A stretch of 58,729 nucleotides of DNA. It comes from Clostridia bacterium. GTDB taxonomy: Bacteria; Bacillota; Clostridia; Oscillospirales; CAG-272. Where the stretch lies: NCBI GenBank assembly GCA_017415805.1, contig JAFQEC010000002.1, forward strand, positions 1 through 58,729, given 5' to 3'. Position 1 is the first letter of the stretch, and every line of letters starts with the position of its first letter. This document shows positions 8,831 to 16,271 of this stretch, one piece after another. The position numbers and the translations under genes are program-made. The notes below the pieces were generated by a model. It had not been told where the DNA came from, ran no database searches, and was given only the letters and a program-made list of their open reading frames with translations.

Positions 8831-10060
8831 ATGAACGAAGAAAAAAAGCAGACAGCTCTTGTCGTTGCAAGCAGCAAGGCCGTGCAGCCCGCTTCTGTCA
8901 AGCGCAGCTATTGGTCGCGTGCGGCGGGGCTCTATTCCCACGCCTTCCGCGTGCTCCTGATCGCGCTGGCACTTTTCCTTGTCTTATTCACCGTCCTGAA
9001 TTTTCGCGTCTTTTCCTATGAAAATCTCTTTTATTTTTTCAAGGATCTGCAAGCGCTTTCCTCTCACGGCACGGCAAGCGATACCACGATCTTTTATAAT
9101 TATGAGGGCGAGCGCTCGACCGTGCTTTCCTTCGGCGGAGGTATAGCCTTTGTCAGTGAGCAGGGCGTGGAGATCTACGCCGCAGACGGGGAGCGTCTGC
9201 TGGACGCGGAGCAGCCCTTCGCACAGCCCCGCGCCGTAGCGTCACGCAAATACGTGCTGGTCTTTGATGGGGGCGGCAAGAGCTTTGCGGTCTGCAACGC
9301 GCATGCCAAGCTTCATCGCAGCGAGACCGAGCATCCCATCCTTGCCGCGGCGGTCTCGGATTCGGGGCATTTTGCCCTCATCACCTCGTCGGACGAGGCG
9401 CTCTCGCAGGTGCTGCTGTATGACAGCAACTTCAATCTCATCCAGCGCTTCTCGCGTGCCAGTGCCACCGTGGGCGTTGATGTTTCGCCAAACGGCAAGT
9501 GGATCGCATTGCTCGGCGCGACCGAGCAGGACGGAAACGTGGCCACACTGCTGGATGTTTACCGTATTGGCTCTGTGAATGCCTCGGGCAGTGCACGCCT
9601 TGCAGGGGAATTTCCGCTGGCGCTTTCCTTCACGAATTCCTCGAGCATGGCCGTTTTGACCGATACCTCGGTGCGCGTGTTCGATGCCGACGGTGACGAG
9701 CGAAACGCACACCTGCTGAACGGTGCGATCCCCGTTGCCTTCGAGGCGAGCGAGGAGGGCATCCTGCTCGCGCTGGAGACCGATCGTCTGAGCGCCTCGT
9801 ACCGCGTGCTTGCCTTCAATAAGCGCGGCAAGATCACGCTGGACGCCGCTCATACGGGCGATATCACCGACCTTGCACTCACAAAGGATGATGCCTTTTT
9901 GCTGGGGGCTGACACGCTCACGCGCCTGTCCTTGAAGGACGGCACCGCACAGACGCTTCCCTGTGAAAAGGGAGCAACCGGATGCTTTGCCGTTTCCGGG
10001 GATCGCGTCCGCGTGACCTATCCCGCCAAGGCACAGGTCTATACTTTTGATCCAAGCTAA
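8831..10060 (+). CDS. DUF5711-like membrane-anchored beta-propeller protein
   Basis: A 409-residue protein. A cytoplasmic N-terminal 35 residues precede one membrane span (FRVLLIALALFLVLFTVLNF, about 38-57). The extracellular remainder is rich in short beta strands with repeated blade-like units (for example VGVDVSPNGKWIALLGA near 217). This matches the DUF5711 / WD40-like arrangement seen in Clostridia. The function is unknown; a structural or sensing role at the envelope is inference. AAAGGAGG precedes the ATG. Confidence 0.7.
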   Translation: MNEEKKQTALVVASSKAVQPASVKRSYWSRAAGLYSHAFRVLLIALALFLVLFTVLNFRVFSYENLFYFFKDLQALSSHGTASDTTIFYNYEGERSTVLSFGGGIAFVSEQGVEIYAADGERLLDAEQPFAQPRAVASRKYVLVFDGGGKSFAVCNAHAKLHRSETEHPILAAAVSDSGHFALITSSDEALSQVLLYDSNFNLIQRFSRASATVGVDVSPNGKWIALLGATEQDGNVATLLDVYRIGSVNASGSARLAGEFPLALSFTNSSSMAVLTDTSVRVFDADGDERNAHLLNGAIPVAFEASEEGILLALETDRLSASYRVLAFNKRGKITLDAAHTGDITDLALTKDDAFLLGADTLTRLSLKDGTAQTLPCEKGATGCFAVSGDRVRVTYPAKAQVYTFDPS

Positions 10061-10082
10061 CCGATAAGGAGTATCGCAATTT

Positions 10083-12401
10083 ATGATTATGTGTGCCAAG
10101 TGCCACAAGCGTGTGGCAACCGTTTTTGTAACCAAGGTCGAGGCGGGTCAGCGCAAGACCGAGGGGCTGTGCATCAAATGCGCAGGGGAGCTGGGGCTCC
10201 CCACCGAGCAGATGATGGGCAACGTGATGGGGAATCTGGGCATCTCGCCCGACCAGCTGGAGGGCATGGCCGAGGAGCTGCAGGGGCTGATCCAGCAAAA
10301 CGGCGGCCTGCCCAGCGACAACGACGATCACGAGGATGGCGGCGCGCCAGCCATTGATTTTCCCAAGCTGTTCCGCGAAAGCGGCCTGTTCGGCACGCCC
10401 ACCGAGGGCGAGAAGAAGGCAGAAAAGGCCGAAAACGCCGAGAAAAAGCCGCGTGCGCCCAAGGAAAAGAAGTATAAGTTTTTGGATACCTATTGCCGCA
10501 ACCTCACGCGCCGCGCCGCCGAGGGAAAGCTGGATCGCATCGTCGGGCGCGATCGGGAGCTTGCGCGCGTCATTCAGATCCTGTGCCGCAGACAAAAGAA
10601 CAACCCTTGCCTGATCGGCGAGCCCGGTGTCGGCAAGACCGCGATCGCAGAGGCACTGGCGCAGCGCATCGCAGAAAATCAAGTGCCCTATAAGCTGCGC
10701 GGCAAGCAGGTCTATTTGGTGGATCTCACCGCACTCGTGGCGGGCACGCAGTTCCGCGGCCAATTTGAGTCGCGTATTCTGGGACTGCTCAAGGAGGTAA
10801 CCGATGCAGGGAATATCATCCTTGTCATCGACGAGGTGCATAATATCGTCGGTACGGGCGACTCCGAGGGCAGCGTCAATGCCGCCAATATGCTCAAGCC
10901 CGCCCTCTCGCGCGGCGAGGTGCAGATCATCGGTGCGACCACTCTCAACGAGTATCGCAAGCACATCGAAAAGGACACCGCGCTGGAGCGTCGCTTCCAG
11001 CCTGTGACCGTCAATGAGCCCTCGGTCAATGACACCGTGGAGATGCTGCGCGGCATCAAGCATTATTACGAGACCTTCCATTCGGTGCAGATCCCCGATG
11101 CGATCCTGCGCCGTGCCGTGGTGCTCTCCGAGCGCTATATCACCGACCGCTACCTACCCGACAAGGCCATCGACCTCTTGGACGAGGCGGCGGCCAACCT
11201 CTCGCTCAATAGCTCTGTTTTGAACGAAAGTTACGAAATAAAAGAACAACTCTTAATAGAAAAGTCGAAACGAGAAGAAATCGAGGGCCGTGAGGCCAAT
11301 GACGAGCAGTCCGAGAAGCAGCGCTTTGAGGATCTGGCCAAGGTCAAGGCACGTGAGCTACAGCTCTCCGAGCGACTGGCCACCATCGAGCCCGATTGCG
11401 GCAGTGTGGTGATGACCGAGGAGGAGCTTGCACAGGTCATCGAGGTCTGGACGGGCATCCCCGCTGCCAACATCAGCGAAAACGAGTTTAAGCGCATCGA
11501 CGGCATCGAGGCGCGACTCAAGGAGCGCATCGTGGGGCAGGACAGGGCCGTGGAGGCCGTGGCACGCGCCATCAAGCGCAACCGCGCGGGCGTATCGGCC
11601 AAGCGCAAGCCTGTTTCCTTTATTTTCGCGGGTCCCACGGGCGTGGGCAAGACCGAGCTTGTCAAGACCCTTGCCGCCGATCTCTTTGATTCGCCCGAGA
11701 CGCTGATCCGTCTGGATATGTCCGAGTTTATGGAGAAGCATTCGGTCTCGCGCATCATCGGCGCGCCCCCAGGATACGTCGGCTACGACGAGGCGGGGCA
11801 GCTCACCGAAAAGATCCGCCGCCGCCCCTATTCCGTGGTGCTGTTTGACGAGATCGAAAAGGCGCACCCCGACGTGCTCAACGTGCTCTTGCAGATCTTA
11901 GACGACGGCCGCATCACCGACGCACACGGCAAGACCGTCAATTTTGAGAACACCGTGCTGATCATGACCACCAACGCGGGCTCGGATAAGGCGGGAGCGC
12001 TTGCGGGTTTCTCCACGGGGGAGCAATCGGGCGAGAGCGCGCGCACCGAAAAGGCGCTGTCCACCTTCCTGCGCCCCGAATTCCTCAACCGTGTGGATGA
12101 GATCATCACCTTCCGCGCGCTGGATCGCGACGATTTCGTGCGCATTGCCGCCATTTTGATGGGTGAGCTCAAGACCGCGCTCGAGGAGCGCCATATCACG
12201 CTCACGTACAGTGACGAGGCACTGGCACTGATCGCCGAGCGCTCCTACTCGCACAAGTTTGGCGCGCGCAACATGCGCCGCTATATCCAAAGCCACGTGG
12301 AGGACGCCCTGGCAGAGAAGATCATCGCGGACTACAACCGCAGCATCACGCACGCCGCAGTTGCCGTCAAAAACGGTGAGCTCTTCGTGCAGGCATTGTA
12401 A
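10083..12401 (+). CDS. ClpC/ClpE-like AAA+ unfoldase with N-terminal zinc finger
   Basis: A 772-residue, two-ring Clp/Hsp100 ATPase expected to feed substrates to ClpP. The N terminus is a four-Cys zinc finger (C4, C7, C30, C33) as in ClpE and McsA, not the usual Clp N-domain repeats. An acidic linker runs to about 125. The first AAA+ has GEPGVGKTA near 178, the second GPTGVGKTE near 520, and a short coiled middle region sits at about 375-440. LAGFS near 640 is where the ClpP-docking loop is expected. AAGGAG at 10066 favours the ATG at 10083 over 10089. The middle region contains an AT-rich patch. I leave the symbol blank because ClpC and ClpE cannot be separated by eye. Confidence 0.85.
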   Translation: MIMCAKCHKRVATVFVTKVEAGQRKTEGLCIKCAGELGLPTEQMMGNVMGNLGISPDQLEGMAEELQGLIQQNGGLPSDNDDHEDGGAPAIDFPKLFRESGLFGTPTEGEKKAEKAENAEKKPRAPKEKKYKFLDTYCRNLTRRAAEGKLDRIVGRDRELARVIQILCRRQKNNPCLIGEPGVGKTAIAEALAQRIAENQVPYKLRGKQVYLVDLTALVAGTQFRGQFESRILGLLKEVTDAGNIILVIDEVHNIVGTGDSEGSVNAANMLKPALSRGEVQIIGATTLNEYRKHIEKDTALERRFQPVTVNEPSVNDTVEMLRGIKHYYETFHSVQIPDAILRRAVVLSERYITDRYLPDKAIDLLDEAAANLSLNSSVLNESYEIKEQLLIEKSKREEIEGREANDEQSEKQRFEDLAKVKARELQLSERLATIEPDCGSVVMTEEELAQVIEVWTGIPAANISENEFKRIDGIEARLKERIVGQDRAVEAVARAIKRNRAGVSAKRKPVSFIFAGPTGVGKTELVKTLAADLFDSPETLIRLDMSEFMEKHSVSRIIGAPPGYVGYDEAGQLTEKIRRRPYSVVLFDEIEKAHPDVLNVLLQILDDGRITDAHGKTVNFENTVLIMTTNAGSDKAGALAGFSTGEQSGESARTEKALSTFLRPEFLNRVDEIITFRALDRDDFVRIAAILMGELKTALEERHITLTYSDEALALIAERSYSHKFGARNMRRYIQSHVEDALAEKIIADYNRSITHAAVAVKNGELFVQAL

Positions 12402-12405
12402 CCTT

Positions 12406-12437
12406 ATACCGCCGCAGGTGTTTCTGCGGCGGTATTT
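12406..12437 (+). terminator. Terminator after the Clp ATPase gene
   Basis: A 12-bp perfect stem: ATACCGCCGCAG, loop GTGTTT, CTGCGGCGGTAT, then a short T-rich tail. It marks the end of housekeeping sequence before the accessory island. Confidence 0.75.
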
Positions 12438-12451
12438 GCGACTTAATGGAG

Positions 12452-12476
12452 AACACAGGGAACCGTCCCCTGTGTT
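12452..12476 (+). repeat. Palindromic dispersed repeat R1
   Basis: AACACAGGG-aaccgtc-CCCTGTGTT, a 9-bp stem with a 7-base loop. It stands at the left edge of the island, directly before the truncated first toxin-like module (from about 12480). Related copies are at 13458, 15833, 15858 and, inverted, 16220 and 16240. Confidence 0.85.
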
Positions 12477-12485
12477 TCGCTGATT

Positions 12486-15365
12486 TACTGCGGTCAAAAC
12501 ATTTATTGGTTTGAGGCCGATAGATATATGCACGGTAAGATGTTGCGAACAATCGACTCCAACGATTTGAGTGCCATCAGACAAGCGAGAAAGGATTATG
12601 AAAATGAAGTTGAATCAAGTGGAGAAACTTTTGATTCGTGGTCTGCTGTTCTTTCCCTTGAACGAGCAGGAGAGGGAGGCGATCTTTCTAACTTTGAACA
12701 CAAACGAGGAGAGGTGGGCGTTAATTACGTTTATGCAAGAGAACAGGACCGCGACAGCACAAGACATCAAGAACGCAGTGGGCGCGATTATCGAATCGAC
12801 TGGGAAGAAGCTGACCGAATAATTGCGGGGCTGTACAAAATGCTCGCGGAGCTTGATGCCGAGGGTAGCACGCGAGTTAAAATGTCCCGCAAAGCCACCG
12901 GCGAAGCGGCCACGCTGACCGAGGATCAGCATGCTGATTTCGGATGGGTGAGGGAAAATGACGTCCTGACGAACGGCGAATGGGAGGACTTTACAAGCAA
13001 GTTTGCCGGCGTCCTGTCGGGGAGTATCTACGCGCCCCAAACCAAGAGCGGCGAGTATATGATCGCTGTGAGCGATATTGACGACAAGGTGCATTACGGC
13101 ATCAACAACATCATTGTATATGCCAAGGGTTCGATCGAAAGCCCGCGAGTAACGCGCGTACTGGAGATTGACCTTGATAATGAAACGAGTCTTGATGAAC
13201 AAAGGAGAGACATTTATGCGCTTGAAGGGAGAGGCATACAGCCGAAGACTGGAGGGATATTCCACCTCCACGCTGCAACTGATAGCAGATATTTATGGGA
13301 TGGACAAGGAAACGATTCTCAAGGCAGCAGATATCACAACCAACTCCGAGCTGACCGAGGAGCAGGTCGTGACGGAGCTGCGGAAGCTGCTGGAAGGAAC
13401 GTAACACTTCGCCGCAGTGGCGAGAAAGCAACGCTGACCTTACATAACAAAGGGGATAACACAGGGAACCGTCCCCTGTGTTACGGGGTGCGAAGAAGGC
13501 GGGTCGTTTCCGACGAAACGAATAGAACAAATTTCATAAGGAGAAAAAATAATGACGCAGTCAGGAATGGGCACGTTAGTGATGGATTGTCTGGAAAAAT
13601 TAGGGGTCAGCTGGATAACAATTCTGGACGCGATCTGCGACGAAAATCTGGAGCAGAGCTATCAGCTGATCAAGGAAAACCCCGAGATCACGAAAGAGGA
13701 GTTTCTGACAGCAATGCAGATCGAGGAGGAAGAATAAAGCAATCCCGCAAAGCCACCGGCGAAGCGGCCACGCTGACCGAGGATCAGTATGCTGATTTCG
13801 GATGGGTGAGGGAAAATGACGTCCTGACGAACGGCGAATGGGAGGACTTTACAAGCAAGTTTGCCGGCGTCCTGTCGGGGAGCATCTACGCGCCCCAAAC
13901 CAAGAGCGGCGAGTATATGGTCGCTGTGAGCGATATTGACGACAAGGTCAATTACGGCATCAACAATATCATTGTATATGCCAAGGGTTCGATTGAAAGC
14001 CCGCAGGTAACGCGCGTGCTGGAGATCGACCTGGACAATGAAACAGATCTTGATAGAAAGAGGAGAGAAATTTATGCTCTTGAGCGGAGAGGCATACAGC
14101 AGAAGGCTGGAGGAATTCGCAGACTCCACATTGCTTCTGATTATGGAACTCGATACGATGGGCAAGGAACAGGCCGTCCAAGCATCGAAAATAGCAGCCA
14201 ACTCGGAACTAACCGAGGAGCAGGTAGTGGCGGCGCTGCGGAAACTGCTGGAAGGAACGTAACACTTCGCCGCAGTGGCGAGAAAGCAACGCTGACCTTA
14301 CATGGCGAAACACTCAATTCCATCGGTAGGCCCACCTATTTTGAAGATGTAACCGGCAACAGACGGACGGTCTGGTGCTTTGGGCCGAGCCGTTATTGCG
14401 TTGAAAATGCGCGAGGGGACACCGAAGCGTATTATGCCACAGCCGAGGCGGCGATCGAAGCCGAAAACGAGAGCTTGATCCGAGGTTATGCCAAGGTAAC
14501 CGGGCAGGGTGTGGGAACTGTGAAGCATCTGTTGGAGGAAGATTCCGAGCTGCTATACAGAGCCGCAGAGAACGACGTAAGGTTTTCCCGCAAAGCCACC
14601 GGCGAGGTGGTGACGCTCTCCAAGGGGCAATATGCTACCTTGCGGGCTGATTATGCGGAGAATGCAGATCGGCGCAATACGGTGTATTATGACGAGTTGT
14701 ACACCGATACGGACGAATTTATAAGTGAGGTAACGGCGGCGGATCGCCATGCGTTTGCACGCAGCCTTGCCAACAAAACCAGTGGCCTTGCTTATGGTGA
14801 GAAAAAGACGGTCGAAATATACTGTGGTGAAAATATTTATTGGTTTAAGGCCGATGGATATATGCACGGCAAAATGCTGCGGTCCGTTGATTCCGATGAT
14901 GTTGATGGTCGTGAGCGCGCAAGAAAGGATTTTGAAAATGGAGTTAACGCTGATAGAGAAATTACTGATTTATGGACTGACCTTGTTTCCGTTGGACGAG
15001 ATGGAACGCAAGGCGATATTTCATATTCTGAAAACCGAAGAAGAGATGGAAGAGCTGATCCTGTTTTTGAGGCTGAACGAAAAAGCAACGGCGCAAGAGA
15101 TCAAGGAAGAAGTGACGCGAATCATCGAATCGACTGGGAAGAAAGTGACCGACTGATCAATAAACTTCGCGAAAAGATCGCGGAGCTTGATGCCGAGGAA
15201 AAAGAGCGGGTTAAAATGTCGCGCAAAGCCACCGGCGCGGTGGTGACGCTGTCCAAGGCTCAAACCAGCGCGGTTCGGCATAACAAGAAGGACGATTATG
15301 TGATATTTCGCGGTTGGGCGGAGGGCATATTGTCGATGGAAGATAGGCAGCTTCTGCGAGAATAG
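12486..15365 (+). CDS. Tandem modular polyvalent-toxin-like ORF, 5'-truncated
   Basis: One frame is open from the repeat-truncated left edge to a TAG at 15363; the first usable Met is at 12528. It is a chain of modules joined by SRKATG motifs (12885, 13743, 14587 and 15217). Module alpha (tail at 12486-12560; complete from about 14587) ends NIYWFKADGYMHGKML. Module beta (12885-13190 and 13743-14045) carries GVLSGSIYAPQTKSGEYM and ends RVLEIDLDNE. Modules are joined by linkers rich in Gly, Arg, Asp and Asn. This resembles the polyvalent proteins of phages and conjugative elements, whose C-terminal domains include Barnase/EndoU/ColicinE5/RelE-like nucleases, but I see no catalytic residues I can assign. 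Small +1-frame genes overlap each linker. Its 5' end is lost at repeat R1, so it is probably a remnant. Confidence 0.55.
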   Translation, partial: YCGQNIYWFEADRYMHGKMLRTIDSNDLSAIRQARKDYENEVESSGETFDSWSAVLSLERAGEGGDLSNFEHKRGEVGVNYVYAREQDRDSTRHQERSGRDYRIDWEEADRIIAGLYKMLAELDAEGSTRVKMSRKATGEAATLTEDQHADFGWVRENDVLTNGEWEDFTSKFAGVLSGSIYAPQTKSGEYMIAVSDIDDKVHYGINNIIVYAKGSIESPRVTRVLEIDLDNETSLDEQRRDIYALEGRGIQPKTGGIFHLHAATDSRYLWDGQGNDSQGSRYHNQLRADRGAGRDGAAEAAGRNVTLRRSGEKATLTLHNKGDNTGNRPLCYGVRRRRVVSDETNRTNFIRRKNNDAVRNGHVSDGLSGKIRGQLDNNSGRDLRRKSGAELSADQGKPRDHERGVSDSNADRGGRIKQSRKATGEAATLTEDQYADFGWVRENDVLTNGEWEDFTSKFAGVLSGSIYAPQTKSGEYMVAVSDIDDKVNYGINNIIVYAKGSIESPQVTRVLEIDLDNETDLDRKRREIYALERRGIQQKAGGIRRLHIASDYGTRYDGQGTGRPSIENSSQLGTNRGAGSGGAAETAGRNVTLRRSGEKATLTLHGETLNSIGRPTYFEDVTGNRRTVWCFGPSRYCVENARGDTEAYYATAEAAIEAENESLIRGYAKVTGQGVGTVKHLLEEDSELLYRAAENDVRFSRKATGEVVTLSKGQYATLRADYAENADRRNTVYYDELYTDTDEFISEVTAADRHAFARSLANKTSGLAYGEKKTVEIYCGENIYWFKADGYMHGKMLRSVDSDDVDGRERARKDFENGVNADREITDLWTDLVSVGRDGTQGDISYSENRRRDGRADPVFEAERKSNGARDQGRSDANHRIDWEESDRLINKLREKIAELDAEEKERVKMSRKATGAVVTLSKAQTSAVRHNKKDDYVIFRGWAEGILSMEDRQLLRE
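12604..12822 (+). CDS. Nested small protein, type I (putative immunity/antitoxin)
   Basis: Encodes 72 residues in the +1 frame relative to the long modular ORF, starting at ATG 12604 eight bases after AAAGGA. It is an acidic, helical protein containing VEKLLIRGLLFFPL and ending IIESTGKKLTE. A paralogue lies at 14938-15156. Base differences between the two concentrate at third codon positions of this frame (my hand count: about 33 third, 23 first, 18 second), so this protein, more than the overlapping frame, is what selection kept. It follows a type-alpha module tail, as does its paralogue. The family is not recognised; immunity function is inference. Confidence 0.6.
   Translation: MKLNQVEKLLIRGLLFFPLNEQEREAIFLTLNTNEERWALITFMQENRTATAQDIKNAVGAIIESTGKKLTE
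12885..13446 (+). repeat. Direct repeat unit, copy 1 (offset 858 bp)
   Basis: Aligns without gaps to 13743-14304. The first 304 bases are about 96% identical (13 differences by hand count), and the last roughly 50 bases are identical. The central part, covering the nested small gene, is far more diverged. Confidence 0.85.
13216..13404 (+). CDS. Nested small protein, type II copy 1 (putative immunity/antitoxin)
   Basis: Encodes 62 residues in the +1 frame, eight bases after AAAGGAG. The sequence contains GEAYSRRLEG and ends VVTELRKLLEGT; it is predicted helical and acidic. Its paralogue at 14074 shares the start context, the GEAYSRRLE segment and the C terminus but differs widely between. It overlaps the linker that follows beta module 1, whose frame stays open throughout. 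The function is unknown; pairing with the same module type both times suggests a cognate partner. Confidence 0.6.
   Translation: MRLKGEAYSRRLEGYSTSTLQLIADIYGMDKETILKAADITTNSELTEEQVVTELRKLLEGT
13458..13482 (+). repeat. Palindromic dispersed repeat R2
   Basis: Identical to R1 and in the same orientation. It is read as part of the long modular ORF (NTGNRPLCYG) and marks where homology between the two 858-bp units ends. Confidence 0.85.
13552..13737 (+). CDS. Nested small protein, type IV copy 1 (putative immunity/antitoxin)
   Basis: Encodes 61 residues in the +1 frame, with AAGGAG eight bases before the ATG. Core: LEKLGVSWITILDAICDENL, ending TAMQIEEEE. The paralogue at 15990 shares the pattern LGxxWITI...DEN...N(P)xITKxEFLTxxQIEE. 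The upstream toxin-like module appears lost at repeat R2, leaving this gene as an orphan. The long ORF resumes after it with IKQSRKATGE. Confidence 0.6.
   Translation: MTQSGMGTLVMDCLEKLGVSWITILDAICDENLEQSYQLIKENPEITKEEFLTAMQIEEEE
13743..14304 (+). repeat. Direct repeat unit, copy 2 (offset 858 bp)
   Basis: Second copy of the unit at 12885-13446, colinear with no indels. It carries beta module 2, a diverged type II nested gene and the identical tail around GRNVTLRRSGEKATLTLH. Confidence 0.85.
14074..14262 (+). CDS. Nested small protein, type II copy 2 (putative immunity/antitoxin)
   Basis: Encodes 62 residues in the +1 frame, eight bases after AGGAG. It starts MLLSGEAYSRRLEE and ends VVAALRKLLEGT. 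Compared with its paralogue at 13216, synonymous swaps such as CGA/AGA, AGA/AGG, CTG/CTA, GTC/GTA and AAG/AAA preserve the protein, although the middle third is replaced. The overlapping frame reads a disordered Gly/Arg-rich linker. Confidence 0.6.
   Translation: MLLSGEAYSRRLEEFADSTLLLIMELDTMGKEQAVQASKIAANSELTEEQVVAALRKLLEGT
14938..15156 (+). CDS. Nested small protein, type I copy 2 (putative immunity/antitoxin)
   Basis: Encodes 72 residues in the +1 frame; AAAGGA lies eight bases before ATG 14938, the same spacing as in its paralogue at 12604. Core: IEKLLIYGLTLFPLDEMERK, then ATAQEIKEEV and IIESTGKKVTD. It follows the complete alpha module. The long ORF continues through it and resumes with AELDAEEKERVKMSRKATG. 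Confidence 0.6.
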   Translation: MELTLIEKLLIYGLTLFPLDEMERKAIFHILKTEEEMEELILFLRLNEKATAQEIKEEVTRIIESTGKKVTD

Positions 15366-15567
15366 GTTGCGGATATAAAGAAACGAGGATATCAAGGTCA
15401 CACACAACTGGCCGATGGTACACTTTTGCTTGATGTCAACAACAAGATCGTTCTTGTGAAGGGTGACTTTGATGTTCCTGTTTATAATGCCGTTATTAAT
15501 ATAGCCGTTATTAATATAAATGCAGACACCGAAACCGAAGCGGAATATTTTAAGGAGGCGTTTTTAG

Positions 15568-15813
15568 GTGAATTCCAAAGGCAGCAGTATAGTCTTCGAG
15601 AATGCAACGAATTTGTTGAAGCTCTTCTCGGAGAAAAATATGTCAAAATCTACAATCGAACAGATTATTTTTCTCCTGACGGAAGTCAAATCCAATCCCT
15701 CCCAATACGAGAAGCGTCTCGTAGAGATTACGGATATGGTGCGAACCAGCAATACGGAAGAAGAATTCCTCGAAAAATTACAGAACGGCATTTCAACGAT
15801 GACGGATCCGTAA
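15568..15813 (+). CDS. Nested small protein, type III (putative immunity/antitoxin)
   Basis: Encodes 81 residues in the +1 frame relative to module 4. It starts at GTG 15568, nine bases after AAGGAGG, a strong site. It is predicted helical, with NATNLLKLFSEKNMSKSTIE and a C-terminal EEEFLEKLQNGI. No paralogue is in the window. It has the same position and frame relation as the other nested genes. Confidence 0.55.
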   Translation: MNSKGSSIVFENATNLLKLFSEKNMSKSTIEQIIFLLTEVKSNPSQYEKRLVEITDMVRTSNTEEEFLEKLQNGISTMTDP

Positions 15814-15832
15814 CACTTACTTATTCGGACGT

Positions 15833-15880
15833 AACACAGGGAACCGTCCCCTGTGTTTCAGGGAACCGTCCCCTGTGTTT
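15833..15880 (+). repeat. Palindromic dispersed repeats R3 and R4 (tandem)
   Basis: A full copy (15833-15857), then a second copy lacking its first five bases (about 15858-15880), both in the R1 orientation. The coding frame of the modules changes here. Confidence 0.8.
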
Positions 15881-15989
15881 CGGGACGAGGATGCGATACT
15901 TGTCGTAGATTCCGGCAAGGAAAATGGCAATATTCGGTTTGGCGTCAGAAAAAAGATCACCATCAAAGACGATGAAAGAAGGAATAGAT

Positions 15990-16208
15990 ATGTCAAACGA
16001 ATCAATCAAGAATCCGCAGACAACGGATTTGGAAATAGAAAAGTATTTGAGAGACTTGGGGTTGACTTGGATCACAATAGCGGAATCAATGTCGGACGAG
16101 AATTACGAAAAGACAAAGCAAACACTTCAAAACAATCCTCGAATAACCAAAACGGAGTTTCTAACGGAACTGCAAATAGAGGAGTTTCGGTATCCAAGTC
16201 ACAGGTAA
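15990..16208 (+). CDS. Nested small protein, type IV copy 2 (putative immunity/antitoxin)
   Basis: Encodes 72 residues, +1 to module 5, with AAGGA six bases before ATG 15990. LRDLGLTWITIAESMSDENY and TKTEFLTELQIEE align with the type IV protein at 13552. The C terminus runs on for a few residues (FRYPSHR) into sequence bordering the repeat, so the natural end may be altered. Confidence 0.55.
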   Translation: MSNESIKNPQTTDLEIEKYLRDLGLTWITIAESMSDENYEKTKQTLQNNPRITKTEFLTELQIEEFRYPSHR

Positions 16209-16219
16209 AGCAATCCCGT

Positions 16220-16264
16220 AACACAGGGGACGGTTCTCTAACACAGGGGACGGTTCTCTGTGTG
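16220..16264 (-). repeat. Palindromic dispersed repeats R5 and R6 (inverted)
   Basis: Two tandem copies of the repeat in the opposite orientation to R1-R4: AACACAGGGGACGGTTCTC, then the full form ending CTGTGTG. With R1 they bracket the island as inverted repeats. Confidence 0.8.
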
Positions 16265-16271
16265 AAGGGAA

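Larger units (their letters stand above)
15366..15908 (+). pseudogene. Continuation of the modular ORF beyond an in-frame TAG (module 4)
   Basis: The frame that stops at TAG 15363-15365 continues directly as VADIKKRGYQGHTQLADG, then NNKIVLVKGDFDVPVY, matching the terminal strand pattern of the other modules. The module therefore spans the TAG. The frame ends soon after repeats R3 and R4, which are translated as VTQGTVPCVSGNRPLCF. This is either a decayed gene or one read through the TAG. Confidence 0.5.

Noticed and set aside
15875..15908. The TAG at 15906 as a third in-frame amber codon
   Set aside because: The module coding frame has already changed at repeats R3/R4, so this TAG is in a non-coding frame.
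12450..16270. CRISPR array, suggested by repeated short palindromes
   Set aside because: The copies are unevenly spaced, differ in orientation and lie within or beside coding modules; no regular spacers exist.
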